DNA of 64,000 bases from Paraescarpia echinospica (Eukaryota > Annelida > Polychaeta > Sabellida > Siboglinidae). Location: NCBI GenBank assembly GCA_020002185.1, contig CM034542.1, positions 57,690,273-57,754,272 of the forward strand. The letters are read 5' to 3'. Made by a program: the position numbers and the translations under genes. Below, piece after piece: positions 1-14,200 of this stretch (its first letter is position 1; each line of letters begins with the position of its first letter). Under the pieces are notes generated by a model that saw nothing but the letters and a program-made list of their open reading frames with translations, had not been told where the DNA came from and made no database searches.

Positions 1-483
1 TGTCTTATTTCGACAGGATTGAGCGTTTATATAACATATGTCGACGCCAGCTTCTCGAAGATCCGGCGATGATGACGATATCAGTGGTACACGTGTAATG
101 TTGACACTGTTGGCGCCAGAGAGTGCAGATTTATCAAAGTTCCTGCCGAATGTAGTTACTGTCGGAATCAAACAATAGTGCTTAATCCCTGCTGTTGTTC
201 CTCGGTGGGTTTTTGGCACGGAACAAATCTTTAATGACCGAAGCGTTTGTAGAGTCTTCAGTGGAATCGTTTGTTTTGCCCTCAATGCAATGAGCCCGAT
301 AGCATGCAGTTCTTGACCGGTGAAAGCCACCATGTTTACACTCTGTTAAGTGTCAACACTGATTTAACAATGGGAATGTGATACAATGTTCCTACCCAAG
401 TTTAGTCATGCAGCAAATTGTCACATTGCACAACATGGCATAAATACGGTGGGGTGGTCACAGGTTCCTCTTGGTGACCTTGT

Positions 484-832
484 GGCGGAATGGCCCCACC
501 TTTTTGTAATTGCATGTGTCTATTGGTGTTGGAATGTTTGTATTGTTTGCTTAGGTTTATATTCGTAGTGGTTTTATACCTCTATAGCGACAAATAATGT
601 ATGTCTGTATATTGTCGTCATGTTGTAGGAATGTGTGCCTGAGAAACTTTGATGGGGCTGTACAAGGGTTCAGTTTCCCATCTGGTTTGCATGTTAGACA
701 TCACATTCCTACTATCTTTATGCCCAAAAGTGGCTGCATTAGAAGCAATCCACTTTCCAATAAAAAACATCATCCTTTGGCCAATTTCAATTCTCAAACT
801 ACAATGGGCTTGTGTTGGTTATTGCATAAATG
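484..832. repeat. direct repeat, copy 1 of 2
   Basis: About 349 bases recur almost unchanged 813 bases downstream (1297-1645), beginning at GGCGGAATGG and ending at TTATTGCATAAATG. Both copies carry the same small open frames, but these show no recognisable protein. It lies left of the last visible CFAP47 exon, probably in an intron. Confidence 0.85.
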
Positions 833-1296
833 AAGGTATGAACGCAGAGCATACTGTATTTTATGCAATGGCCAGGACAGGCCTAGTGCGGGTAGTGAGG
901 TAACTGGCTGAGGCGATAATTACTTCCAGCTGTTTGGCTTAATAAAACCACCCAGCGCCTTCAGCCAATCATGACATGCCAGGATTAGGCCACAGCGTAC
1001 GATTTGGATTAGCGGTTAAGCCGCCACTTGCGCGTTAGCTATCTGTGTCTCATGTCGTGTATATCCTGATATTTCTAAATCCGCCCTCCTCCCCACCTTT
1101 TTGCCTAGGCACGTTTAGTTAAACAACTATTGTACACCGTTGGTAGAAAAAGAAGTTGGAAAATGTCGCAACGCTTTCCCAAATTTCGGAGTGAACACAG
1201 GGCATATCCCAAATTCTTGAATGTGTTGGGTTTTGGTGCGTCGACAGGCTTTTTGTTTTACAAACGGTATATATTTTTCCTTGTTTATACAGGATA

Positions 1297-1645
1297 GGCG
1301 GAATGGCCCCACCTTTTTGTAACTGCATGTGTCTATTGGTGGTGGAATGTTTGTATTGTTTGCTTAGGTTTATATTCATAGTGGTTTTATACCTCTATAG
1401 CGACAAATAATGTATGTCTGTATATTGTCGTCATGTTGTAGGAATGTGTGCCTGAGAAACTTTGATGGGGCTGTACAAGGGTTCAGTTTCCCATCTGGTT
1501 TGCATGTTAGACATCACATTCCTACTATCTTTATGCCCAAAAGTGGCTGCATTAGAAGCAATCCACTTTCCAATAAAAAACGTCATCCTTTGGCCAATTT
1601 CAATTCTCAAACTACAATGGGCTTGTCTTGGTTATTGCATAAATG
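1297..1645. repeat. direct repeat, copy 2 of 2
   Basis: Near-identical partner of 484-832 in the same orientation. The sequences diverge abruptly on both sides. The 464 bases between the copies are unrelated to them, so this is a duplication with spacer, or two insertions of one short element. Confidence 0.85.
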
Positions 1646-2051
1646 CTGTTGAATCGGCAGACCCTTTGTAAAGGACGCGCAACGATGACTTAAACGTGTT
1701 TGGTGACCTGCATCGACGTTTGGCAGGTGTGTCTGATATACAGCGTCACGGTTGAAAAGATAGAAGCACTGCAGCTTTAAAACACTAAAATCGCACAAAA
1801 TAAGTACAATCCGTGTAATATCGGTGAACCATCGTACCGTCCAAGAGTTCATGTATAACGTAGAACTAAACTCTCCACGCACATATAAGAATAGCTATAG
1901 ATAATTATGTAAAGACACGAGACGATCTGTATGGCGGCAGCACAAAGCGCACACCCACTTAATGCCTAATTAGTTGTTGAACGCGTAACAATATTTTTCT
2001 ATAAAAATACATGAACATTAATTTCCAGTAGCATGCTGAATGTGACGTCAC

Positions 2052-2256
2052 CTGTACTTGCTGTCCCCTGGCCTGATACTGCCCCCCATGTCATTGGGCA
2101 CTGCCAGCTTCATGTCCTCATCGACCGGGCCCCCAAGCAACTTGTGCAGGGTCGTGTCCTGCGCACTCAAGATGGCTGCCCGGGGTATGTTGTGACGGGG
2201 TGAGTACTTCGTGTCCGTGTACAACCCCACCTCGTGTGTCACCAAGGGCGTGATGG
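2052..2256 (-). CDS. CFAP47: CFAP47 exon 10 (residues 509-576)
   Basis: Acceptor GTGCAG|CC, donor CAG|GTGACG. Encodes ITPLVTHEVGLYTDTKYSPR and ends in GSIRPGDSKY plus two bases. This is the last exon I can recognise before the left edge; the rest of the gene must lie outside. Confidence 0.8.
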
Positions 2257-5200
2257 CTGCACAGACAATGACGGTCACACTGGGTTACGATGGTATAATT
2301 TAAAGGGAGCCAGTCAGCTCCTCTACCCTGAATTAGCCTGCACTGTCATTTGTAACAGGATCTCTGCTGTGTTGAACATGAGAAAATGGGAAGTCGTTCA
2401 ACATCAAAGGGTATCACGGTTAACTCATCCCAATTTGGCTATATTGCCAATAGAGTTTGTTTTGAAACTGGATGTTTTGTTTGCTATTTGAACATGTGTG
2501 GGGTCGAAACTTTCTAATTGCGAACATTGTTACAGGCTTACTAAACACAATTTGGTGGGCAGTATGCCTTCAACAAGTAGTTAGTATAGTCTTAGGAATA
2601 TTATATTAATTAATAAATTAAAAACATGGAACAGATGACCTCCCTTTAAATTATTAAATCTCCCTAAATGGCTTGCTTTACCCTGTGAACCAAAATGAAC
2701 CATCCACAGATTGTTCCTGAAAGTTTGATCTGTTTTCTCCAAAAATGTTTTATAAGTATCGCATTAGCATATCATCCATTGTTGCCACACAATGGTAAGT
2801 TTTGGAAGTCGGCAAAACGATGAAGAGGAAGACCAAGGGTGAGGTGGAATGACAGCATGAAATGGGACCCCCCACCCCACGCCAACCTACACCATCCCAC
2901 CCCACAAGGGAGCAGAGGGGAAGAAGAAATTAAGAAGCAGTACCTGGGTTGTAGATTGGTTCCTTGACCCTGTGGACAGGGTTACAGGTGCCATGGTACT
3001 GGAGCACCACTGAGTGAATGGTCTCCTCTTGGAGCAGGAAGGGGTTCACCCTGTCTGCCACATACCCCAGAACGTCAATGTACTGCTCCGGCTTGAAGGT
3101 TCCTACAACAATATAATAATACATTATTAATAAAATGCTTCATATCCATAAATAGTTGCAACACTTTACATAAAATATAGTAATAATAATATTTATTTTA
3201 TATAGCGCCACATCTAATGTAGTACACAGCACTTGACAGAGATGTGTAGAGAAAACAAATTAAAACATTTTAAAATGTGTTTAAAGATAGATAAAATAAT
3301 AGAAAATGACAACTAAAAACAAATTTAAATATATACTAATAATAACATAACTTCTTTTGCACCTGAATCTTTGGAAGCCAAGCTCAGAGGCGCATCAAAA
3401 CAAAAGGATTTGTTAATCTCAAAATCCATAAGCAGTATTCCAGTTGTCAACAGATGGGTCAAGGCGCTGGGGAGCTATGGTGGATAAGCAAGGTTGTAGA
3501 GAGAAGTTTTTAAATGATAATGGAATTTTGTAATATTTACAACTGATCACTGAAGAGGGAGCATATTCCAAAGAGTTGGTGCAGCAACAGAAAAAGCCCT
3601 TGTTCCCATGTTAGTGTTGACTCTAAAAACAAAAAGTAGGCCAGAACTAGATGATCGAAGATGGATACGTTTTCTTACAGAAGTAATGAATGCAAATAAG
3701 ATGGTTGCTTACTGGAAAGTATCTGGTATGTAATGGTACAGATCTTAAATATTATACCATATCATACAGGAAGCCAATGCAAAGATTTCAAAAGTGGTAC
3801 AGAACGAGAAAAATGTAACTACCCTTGCCAGACAATTTTGGACTCATTGAAGTTTTGTAATATCCTTGCTAGCGATATTATAAAGGGGGAATTGCACTAG
3901 TCAAGTCTGATGCTAACAAGTGCTGTTGCAATAGTTTTTGCAACAGAAAAAATGACATATACCAGCGAATACAGCAAAGATCATGAATGTGATAAAACAG
4001 CAGTGACACATTTGAGATATATGTGTTGTTGGAAATTGAAGTTACTATTAAAGATCACTCCTAGATTCTGCACTGAGGTTGCTGGCGTGATATGCTGATT
4101 CAAAATATGCGTAGGGAGAAAACCATCTGTTTTATTTGCATTTATTTTCAATTTGCTGTCAGTCATCCAGTGGAAGATATCTTGGAGGCAACCACTAAGT
4201 TGGTTAAGGGAGTGATTAGTATCCAGGGTAGCCAACGAAATGTAGATATGAGTGTCATCAGCATAAAGATGATGATCCATGTTGTCTTTGTATAGCAGAG
4301 CTTAGTGGTGTGATGTAAAGAGTAAAAAGGAAATACACTACTCCTGATTCAAACCCGTGTTCTCTCAGTTGAGAGTCCACTCCAGAGAATGTGATAGTGT
4401 AGCGGTTAACATATCGGCCTGGCATGCCAACTGCATTCAAAACCTGGACTGAGCAGGCATGTACATTTGGTTTAAAAACCTGGCTCACAACATTGGGGAC
4501 TGTATCTCCCTCATGACTTGGAGATCATAATAATGTTGGTCCCGTCTCAATTTGGGACGTAACAGAATTCACTGAGGATGACAAGCACCCTGGCAGTGCA
4601 TGACCACCATCAGTGCCAACATAAAAAGGTCAGCTTGGCAATAATGTTCTAAAAAAGGCTGACTAGTTGAATGAGACCTCATAAGACCATAAGATTCTAA
4701 CCTCAACATACAGACTAGTCAGTTAATAGAACATGCTGGAAACAACTAGGACTAGAACCAAGAGGAAGAAAAAGAAATTAAACCACTCACCGATCTGGTT
4801 TGGTGTAAACGCGATGATGGCATCATGAGCCTTGCCAGGCTCCAGCTTGCCTGCGGGGAGACTGGTGGTGAAGTGGGCGACATGGCGGAACTTGAAGGAC
4901 ACGGGCAGCTCACGGGAGTTGTTCTTTAGCACACACAATGTGTCGACATGTTCCCCCATCATACACTCCCCAAAGTCGAGTCTCGTCCTGGGTGAGACGT
5001 TGAGCAGAACGGGCAGCGCCGTGCCAGTCAATGCAATCTCCAGCATTGTGCCTGGATACAATTTTTCAATCACAAATATAAAGCAAAATTACTTAATGGT
5101 TATAATACATTTAATGATGTATTTATGGTAAAAATTGACCGGTATTAGGGCTATATTACTTTAATTTTTTTGTTTTTATGAATGGCCTGCCATGAATGGA

Positions 5201-8200
5201 CATGAAACTTGTGTTTTAATTCTAGATGATGTCACATGTGTAAACGTGTGTACTGTTTTATATAGTATTATGTAGGTTTTATTATGTAACAGGGCAAGTA
5301 ATTATAAGTATTACATTTATCCCTTTCTTGACATATTTTGCCATTTTAATTATGTTGAAATAATGTTTCATTCTTTTATTCATTCAATACGACAATGTGT
5401 TAATTCAACAACTTTCACCCACCCATGGTGTAACAGACCAAGGCAGCAGTTATCCAGTGTTTTTATCTCATTCCCACTGACCACACATCAATAGTAAGAC
5501 AATTTGTTTTATATACAAATTATGAATTTGTGATAATTTTTTAATAGTTGAAAATGCTATACAGAATACAGAAATGAGAACATATATTAACATCTTTCAA
5601 GAACCCTGTCTCGTGGGCAACTATAGATGGTGGATGTTAATGATATGTTATCAATGTGGATTAGCTGATTAGAATAAAGGTGTCGTCTACAGGAAACAGA
5701 TTATCCCATGGATGAATGCATACTATGTATATTATATATTGGTGTATAGATGAAACACTGTATAATTAATTCAATCAAATCAACACAGTTAACACTGCAG
5801 CCTCTGCGAATACAATAGAGCTTTGTTGGGGAGGGACCAGAGAAGTCAAGTATCTACGTAGTAGTATCCCAGGGGCTCAAGGTTCCAGTGGTGATGGGAA
5901 TTCAAGTTATTGTGGCTTACGATACTGAAGTTCATCTTAACAAAGTTGCGTCCTGTATGTCGGGTAGTTAGAGCATCACATAAAGTTTAGGAATGCTCTG
6001 TTGAAGGTTTGTCCTAGGGAGCTGTACAGACTTTAAATATCCATAATTGCAGGGACCATATCAGTTGAATAACATCAAAAATACCTAACGTCCTCATTCA
6101 TTTTCATCATAAGCATTAGTGTTCTTTAAAAATAATAAAATTCCTAAAGTCTACAATTTTGTGAGTCTATTCCATTACAAACTTACGCAGAACTAGAGAT
6201 ATTTCCCAAAATGTGTCTTCATGGTTTCTAACATGTAAGCAAATGGATAACAATGCAAACTCTGCTTTATGAGCTGAAACATGACATTGACAAGAAAATG
6301 TATAAATGTATATATACATGGGTAATTTGTAACAGTCCACACAAAATGTACTGCAATGACATATGACAGCATATACTGTTGTATTTTTAACATTACATGT
6401 TTTACTATGCTGGAAATAATACATAATTTTGAAAAACCGATCTAATTCATTGGATGTGCAGCCTTCTCCCTGGTTAAGATGTCACCAGCCACAACAAAGT
6501 GGGTATTAATTAAGTCGCAAAATGGCTTAATTGAGTTTCATGTCTTTCTGGATTCCACATATAGTGAGCTTTAAAACACGACTCATTTGTTGAAATATTT
6601 TCAGTCATTTTTTATTTATTGCTAAAATTGAAGCACACTTTTTTGAGAAACGACATAATTTTGACTCATATCGTCTGTTCTTTTTAATCTATGAGTTCAT
6701 AAATGCATGTATTTGATGAAAATAAACTAACGATTGAAAGATGAAATTATAAGCCATGCATTTGTGCGAAAAATCACAAATTTGACGGAACATGACCTGG
6801 ACAGCTATTTTTGGCATTGTCTCCAGAATAAAATGCGACTTAATACGTGGTTCGCTGTGGGGGCTAACATGTGCCAGTGAGTACATAACCCTCTTGTACC
6901 TTGTGTTTGCTGTTAGGGGTAGTTCGGTTTCTGCATCCTGCATTAGGGTTACTTGTTACCTTCACACAACAAAGTTAGATTGTAAAAATTATAAATTAAT
7001 AACTTCCAGGAGCTCGACAGACATCAAGTCCCCTCCATGCATGAAATACCTCCGGGTACTTTGTAAAACAAATATGAATAAGACACCAGAGAACACAATC
7101 AACTCACCACTTTTCTCTGAAGATTGGACACATGCAAACCATATCAATGCAAATTTAAGTTTACAAGACGAACGTTGGAATTAAGTAAGAATAACAAATA
7201 ATAAATGTGTACAAAATAATTGGTAATATATAAGAGCAATGCAACAGAGAATCACCCAATGCTCAGTCTTTGTAGGTTTCTGTATATCAAGACCAATGAC
7301 TCTACAGGTCTGCAACAGCTTCTTTCTGTTTCCCTGGATGGGATCTTTTACATCCCCTGGCATAGACACAAGGGACTTCTTCAAGACTGACAGATGACTG
7401 GCCAAGACGGGTAATTACAACTGATAAAACTGGCAGAATTTACAGGGGCTCAGTTGGCCACTAGATTAACTAATAGTTCCAAGTCTAGGGCCCACATTAA
7501 TGATTATCATCGGCACAACTGGTAGTGAAACAAATCAAATGGATCAGTATTAATGAAATAAACGGCTAAAATAAAACTGGTTCGTCACTGAAAAAACTAA
7601 ACTGGCCAATTATGGCTGTGATTGACACCAATGGCTTGCACACAAGCCATTAACATGCTAAAAGGCACACATTTGATTAATTGAAGACTGTCAAATAATT
7701 ATTTCTGGCTAAGGCCTAATTGACACCAGTAAGATGGGACAAATGGATCCTCCAAATGACACAGGCGAAAGAAGCAGGTCCTCACCTTCAGCGTTGTTCT
7801 TGCCACTGATCCCCGTGCCCGACTCCATCTGGTAGCCACTGCTGGCTCCGACAGCCTTGATGTTGAGGAAGATGGCAAACTCTTGTCTTGGAGCTGGCTG
7901 CTCGGTCGTCTTGAAGCCTGTCTTGCCTGTGATCCACCTTAATTCACATCAACAGGTAGGTACAAATATGTACATTGTAGGGCAAAATACTACGTAAAGA
8001 CCGGAAGACTCAGAATACAAATTGTGGGTGATTGCTTAACACAGACCTTGCACATTACAACAAGGCAGATCACACCCTGTGTCAATATGTATGGTTTTGT
8101 ATGTTTTTAGCTGAGTTACCCGGCATAGACTGGGGAAAAAAGGCAGTCTTCGCTAAAAACTATTTTGAAATTGTGACTGCAAGATCCCCACCGCCCTGGA

Positions 8201-11200
8201 TGAATTTTGAAAAAATCGAAATCTTTGAACCACCCCAATGGGCGAGCTAGATGACACGAAAAAGGTCAAGCCCCATACATACAAAAATGATGATGATAAG
8301 TTGGCTTCATTTACCTTGGACTAAATCGGAAGAATATTCCCGTCTTCTCGTAGGGCCCAAGCATGCCTTGGTTTGGAATGGCCGTGACGAGTGAAGTGAG
8401 TTGGTTCATCTGCCCTTGTGGTTTCTCTCCCCGCGTCGCTAACAGATGCAACATGCTCTTGGTCATGTCCAGCCCCTGCAAAACATCAGTCATATTTATG
8501 AGATTTTTCCCAATTCCTATCTAGTCATGTTCCACGACAGTGTCATATGTGTCAAAATTGAACCCAAATCAAACCATTCATGCAAATACCCATAAAGGAC
8601 GTGGTCTCTTCGTCTACCCGGAATTACCAGGAGTAGTAATTTCTAACTGGAAATCTACTGTGTTGACCGTGAGAAAGTGAGCATCGTTGAACATCAAAAG
8701 GTATAGCAGTTAACTCAGCCGTATTGCCAATAAAGCTTGTTTTGAAACTGGATGCTTTGTTTATTATTTGAACATGCACCCGCTGTCGTACCTTCAAATT
8801 GCGACCTTTGTTACAGGCTTACTAAACACAATTTGGCAGGCAGTATACCTTCAACAAAGTTAGCATAGTCTTAAGAACATCATATTTATTAATACATAAA
8901 AAACTTTTGTCTTTTATAAGTAACCACTTAAAATCCTCTGTAGCATACTGTTCCTATAAAAAATCATAACTTTGATAATATTTGTCATAAAAATATGAAT
9001 GAGGTATAATTTTATTGCTAAAGGAATGCTTTATTATAATAAAATTATAATAACTATATCACATACTAAAATCTTGGGGATATTACTATCTGAACTTCAT
9101 CCAAAAAATATTTAAAAAAAAAACATTTCATTGTGCAGCCAGAAAATTACTGAGTGGCTGTACGCCCTACGTCCAGTGAGAGAAATACAGCCATATATGT
9201 TAGCTACCAAATAACACAAAAATGAAATAAATCCGTTGAGAACTCTTATTTTTATTAATTTTTCCGACATAAAAATAGGCCAATTCAAACAGGTCGATCA
9301 CTACTGCATTCTTTACCGTTGCAATCCGCGTGCTCGCCTGGTGAAATATTGCACTGCTAATTTGTTGAATTTTCACATCAAAAAACACCCTAAAGTCATT
9401 CTAACTATCTGAACTAGTATAAAAACCTTATTTATGAATACTGTCAGGCATTTTATCAAACACTGATGCAAAAACTTGAAATAATCCGAAGTAAACTTTC
9501 GAAGTGGATAACTCGCTGAACACCGCTCCGCCATTTTGTTTTCAACTTTCACTTTGGAGGGCTGACGACTCTACATTTGAAACCATGGTTCTGATTCACT
9601 GAATTAAGTCAGCTGACTGATGCCATTTTTGGCAGATCGGCCAATGACAAAGCTTTCCATCGATAACCATGTCTGCGTGGGTCTAGACTTTATGAATAGA
9701 TGCGTAAATTCAGTACGCAGGACGTAGTAATTGTCATTGAATCTGCTCAATAATATAAATATACACAATCTCGAAAAATGTGTTACCTATCCATAGATAC
9801 CAAATATTTGTGTGTCAGTTGCACATGATAAAAATTAAAATTGTTATAACAAAGGTAGGTACGGTTGGGCCAAATTTCGACCCGAGACACTCCGAGGGTT
9901 AAGAGAACAACAATCAGTGTAAATTTGCGGCTAATTATGGCTGTATCATAGAATTACAACCAGTTCAAATTCTACAACATATAGTCTGATGTAGTTCTAT
10001 ATGTATAATAGTCAGTCAACACCTGAGCCACCACTTCCTGCTAAAATACCCATGATACCTTCAATTTCCTCCTATAACACTACCCACAATACCCACCACT
10101 TGCCATGAAAATACCCACAACACCCTCCACTTCCTCCTACAATGCTACACACAATACTCACCACTTCCTGTCCCACAGCATCTTCATCCAAGATGGCGAC
10201 AAACGCCACCGGTTCAGGTCCCTTGTTGTACAAGATGGCCGCCTGTGTCTTGTCTGTGCCGTAGTAGGCTGGACCGAAGTGCACACAAGGAAGGACCTCC
10301 TCCGTGTCAATGTCCAGTAGTTCTAATGACCCTTTCTCCACACTGCCCTTCACCTGGAGTGGCACTGGAGGCTGACCCTCAAGCTTCACTCTGTAACCAG
10401 CAACAACAAATTATTTCAACGGGTATATTTCTACAAACATGCAATTTTTATTCACTCCAAATAAAAACCCATGCCTACTACACCTTTGTTAGACCCATTC
10501 TGGGGAACAGCTGTACTCTGCGGGATCCCTATACAAGTAGATTGATAAACAAATTAGAAATAATTAAATGCAGTGTGACTTAACACGTTCTGCTCTGCCA
10601 TCAGAACACCTCCAGCATGACTGACATGCTTCAAACATTACAATGGAGACATCTGACAGACAGACATACATAACTATGCATGATGTACAAGATAGTAATT
10701 ATAGCTAACGAATCAATATTTTGTTTCCATAAATATTGTCAATAGCCAACAGCATTCCTTAGCATACCAATATCTTTCACTGCAGATGTAATTACCACAC
10801 ATATTTGGTCCCCCATTCAACTTGGTATTCCTCAACACATGTTGTCACTCTAAATAGCTTAGATCCATTTAAGAACAACATCCACACATTGCATTATCCA
10901 AGATTCTAGAAACCAAAACCCCCTAAGCACATATTTATGTTTATTTATACATTATTTGTATAAACGATTTATATTGCACTCTGTATATATATAAGCACAT
11001 AGTTCCTGTTCGCCTGCCAGTCCACCACCTGTATCCTCAGTACACTGAGGCTCAACGGTATACCGGAAGTAGAAAGTAATCAAGCTTTGTTAAGATACTT
11101 AATTTCTCCTAGATGCTCTGAATCTAGGGTGCCAAACTTTCATGGATTCATCCACAACCCCAGGAAGGGTCCGTATAGCCTTTATTTTAAAGAGTTATAC

Positions 11201-14200
11201 CAGATGTTTTAAAAAGATTACACAATTTGGAATAATCATAGAAAACAGGCATAGCAGTGCAAACAATTGTACATAATAATCATAGAAAACAGGCATAGCA
11301 GTGCAAACAATTGTACATAATAATCACAGAAAACAGGCATAGCAGTGCAAACAATTGTACATAATAATCACAGAAAACAGGCATAGCAGTGCAAACAATT
11401 GTACATAATAATCACAGAAAACAGGCATAGCAGTGCAAACAATTGTACATAATAATCACAGAAAACAGGCATAGCAGTGCAAACAATTGTACATAATAAT
11501 CACAGAAAACAGGCATAGCAGTGCAAACAATTGTACATAATAATCATAGAAAACAGGCATAGCAGTGCAAACAATTGTACATAATAATCATAGAAAACAG
11601 GCATAGCAGTGCAAACAATTGTACATAATAATCATAGAAAACAGGCATAGCAGTGCAAACAATTGTACATAATAATCACAGAAAACAGGCATAGCAGTGC
11701 AAACAATTGTACATAATAATCACAGAAAACAGGCATAGCAGTGCAAACAATTGTACATAATAATCATAGAAAACAGGCATAGCAGTGCAAACAATTGTAC
11801 ATAATAATCACAGAAAACAGGCATAGCAGTGCAAACAATTGTACATAATAATCACAGAAAACAGGCATAGCAGTGCAAACAATTGTACATAATAATCATA
11901 GAAAACAGGCATAGCAGTGCAAACAATTGTACATAATAATCATAGAAAACAGGCATAGCAGTGCAAACAATTGTACATAATAATCACAGAAAACAGGCAT
12001 AGCAGTGCAAACAATTGTACATAATAATCACAGAAAACAGGCATAGCAGTGCAAACAATTGTACATAATAATCATAGAAAACAGGCATAGCAGTGCAAAC
12101 AATTGTACATAATAATCATAGAAAACAGGCATAGCAGTGCAAACAATTGTACATAATAATCATAGAAAACAGGCATAGCAGTGCAAACAATTGTACATAA
12201 TAATCACAGAAAACAGGCATAGCAGTGCAAACAATTGTACATAATAATCACAGAAAACAGCCATAGCAGTGCAAACAATTGTACATAATAATCATAGAAA
12301 ACAGGCATAGCAGTGCAAACAATTGTACATAATAATCACAGAAAACAGGCATAGCAGTGCAAACAATTGTACATAATAATCACAGAAAACAGGCATAGCA
12401 GTGCAAACAATTGTACATAATAATCATAGAAAACAGGCATAGCAGTGCAAACAATTGTACATAATAATCACAGAAAACAGGCATAGCAGTGCAAACAATT
12501 GTACATAATAATCACAGAAAACAGGCATAGCAGTGCAAACAATTGTACATAATAATCATAGAAAACAGGCATAGCAGTGCAAACAATTGTACATAATAAT
12601 CATAGAAAACAGGCATAGCAGTGCAAACAATTGTACATAATAAATAATGTAATTCATAGTTACTACATAAAATAATAATATTATTTGCAATACTATGCCT
12701 GTTTTCCATTCCATGATTATTCCAAATTATGAAATCTTTTTCAAACATCTATTAATGATAACATTTGCTGTACGTTCATGAGACAATTTAAAAAAAATTG
12801 ATGTTAATTTACATTGGTTTTGTGATCATCCCTAAATCATGCTTCCCATAAATTATATCATTAGTTATCATATTATAAAAGTGAATTCAGTATACTTACA
12901 TCACCTCCTCATCAAACTTGGCTGGTATCTTTGCTACATATTCAAACTGGAACAAAAATGCAATATAATTAGTATATTCACATAATTACCTGCTTTGAAT
13001 GGGGTTTGCAAGCTTTCAATTCTTAGGTTTTAGGTTAGCCTTTCATTGTATCGACACTGAAACTCCCAACACTTGTTTGTACTTTGTAAGGAAAACAACT
13101 GGCAAATCAACTTTGACTGAAACAAAACAACGACCTATATACAGCAACAACACTAAAATGACATGGCTGTGGATCAACTGTAAATAATTAAAATCTACAC
13201 TAGATAATAATACAAAACACATTAAATCCGAAAAATTAAAAAAGGTGTGTGGTAAAATATATAGCATCGATAAATTGACTAAAATTACTCAGTTTGAGTG
13301 TTAATAATAGAAACACAATTGACCCAGTAGCTGTGCCAATAACGTCACTATCAGGTTATTATTTCTGAGGTGAATGGAAGGAAATGGGAGGTTGATCCTA
13401 AAAATCTGGGGGAAGTTGGTCACAAAAATTATATTCAAATTGTTGGGGGGTTGTACTTCAGCCCCTAAAATAGACCTCTGTCACACACCCTCATTTCTTA
13501 CCCTAATCATCAGTGTAGACTTGGCTGCCACCTTGCCACTGTTTGGGATGACCATGATTGGTTTCTTCCCTGTGTATTTGAACTTAAATTCTCCCTCCTT
13601 GGCGCCATTGTTAACCAGTGCCAGTTGCTGCCCAACGACGCGGCTATTTGCGACAATGCGGCCAAAATCCACAGGTCCTTCGATAGACATCTCAGGCTGC
13701 TTTGGAATCCTGCAATGGTGACACGTACATGATTGATTCTTTATTGTTCAAAGATGATCATTTCTTATACACTGTAGATTTGCAACAGAAATTAAAAAAA
13801 TTAAGTAAATCTGACCAATAATACACATCTGGTGTTTAACGCAGGTTTAGTTTGCATTGTAACTGACTATATAAGACACACAACTAGGTTACTGTATGCA
13901 TGTGTGTATATATACCAGTCAGTCTGTTTGAGAAAAACCAGGAGAGTGTCAAGTCGCTCTGCAGAGAGTGATTTGCTCTCCTGGCCTAAGTGATCAAAAT
14001 TATTAACAACATCAAGAACTGTATCAAGACTCATTCACTTCTTTAGCTAAACCAAGAAGAAAATGTGGGTGAAATTGATCTGTGTCATCATGATTCAGTT
14101 GCACCCACTGAATGGCATGCAGTCCAACTGAAGTTTGCATTTTTGCTATTGGTGTAATCCGTAAGATGGTGGCACAATATGACCCCTCATACACAGTGAC

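Noticed and set aside
38..178. Small plus-strand ORF of 46 residues starting MSTPASRRSGDDDDISG
   Set aside because: No recognised family, no splice or promoter support, and too short to distinguish from chance.
7181..7405. Minus-strand open frame considered as a CFAP47 exon
   Set aside because: Exons 7 and 8 join in phase (split Gly codon) and the protein sequence is continuous without it; its splice sites are poor.
11224..12643. CRISPR-like regular repeats
   Set aside because: Units are contiguous without unique spacers, in a eukaryotic intron. The same applies to the other arrays.
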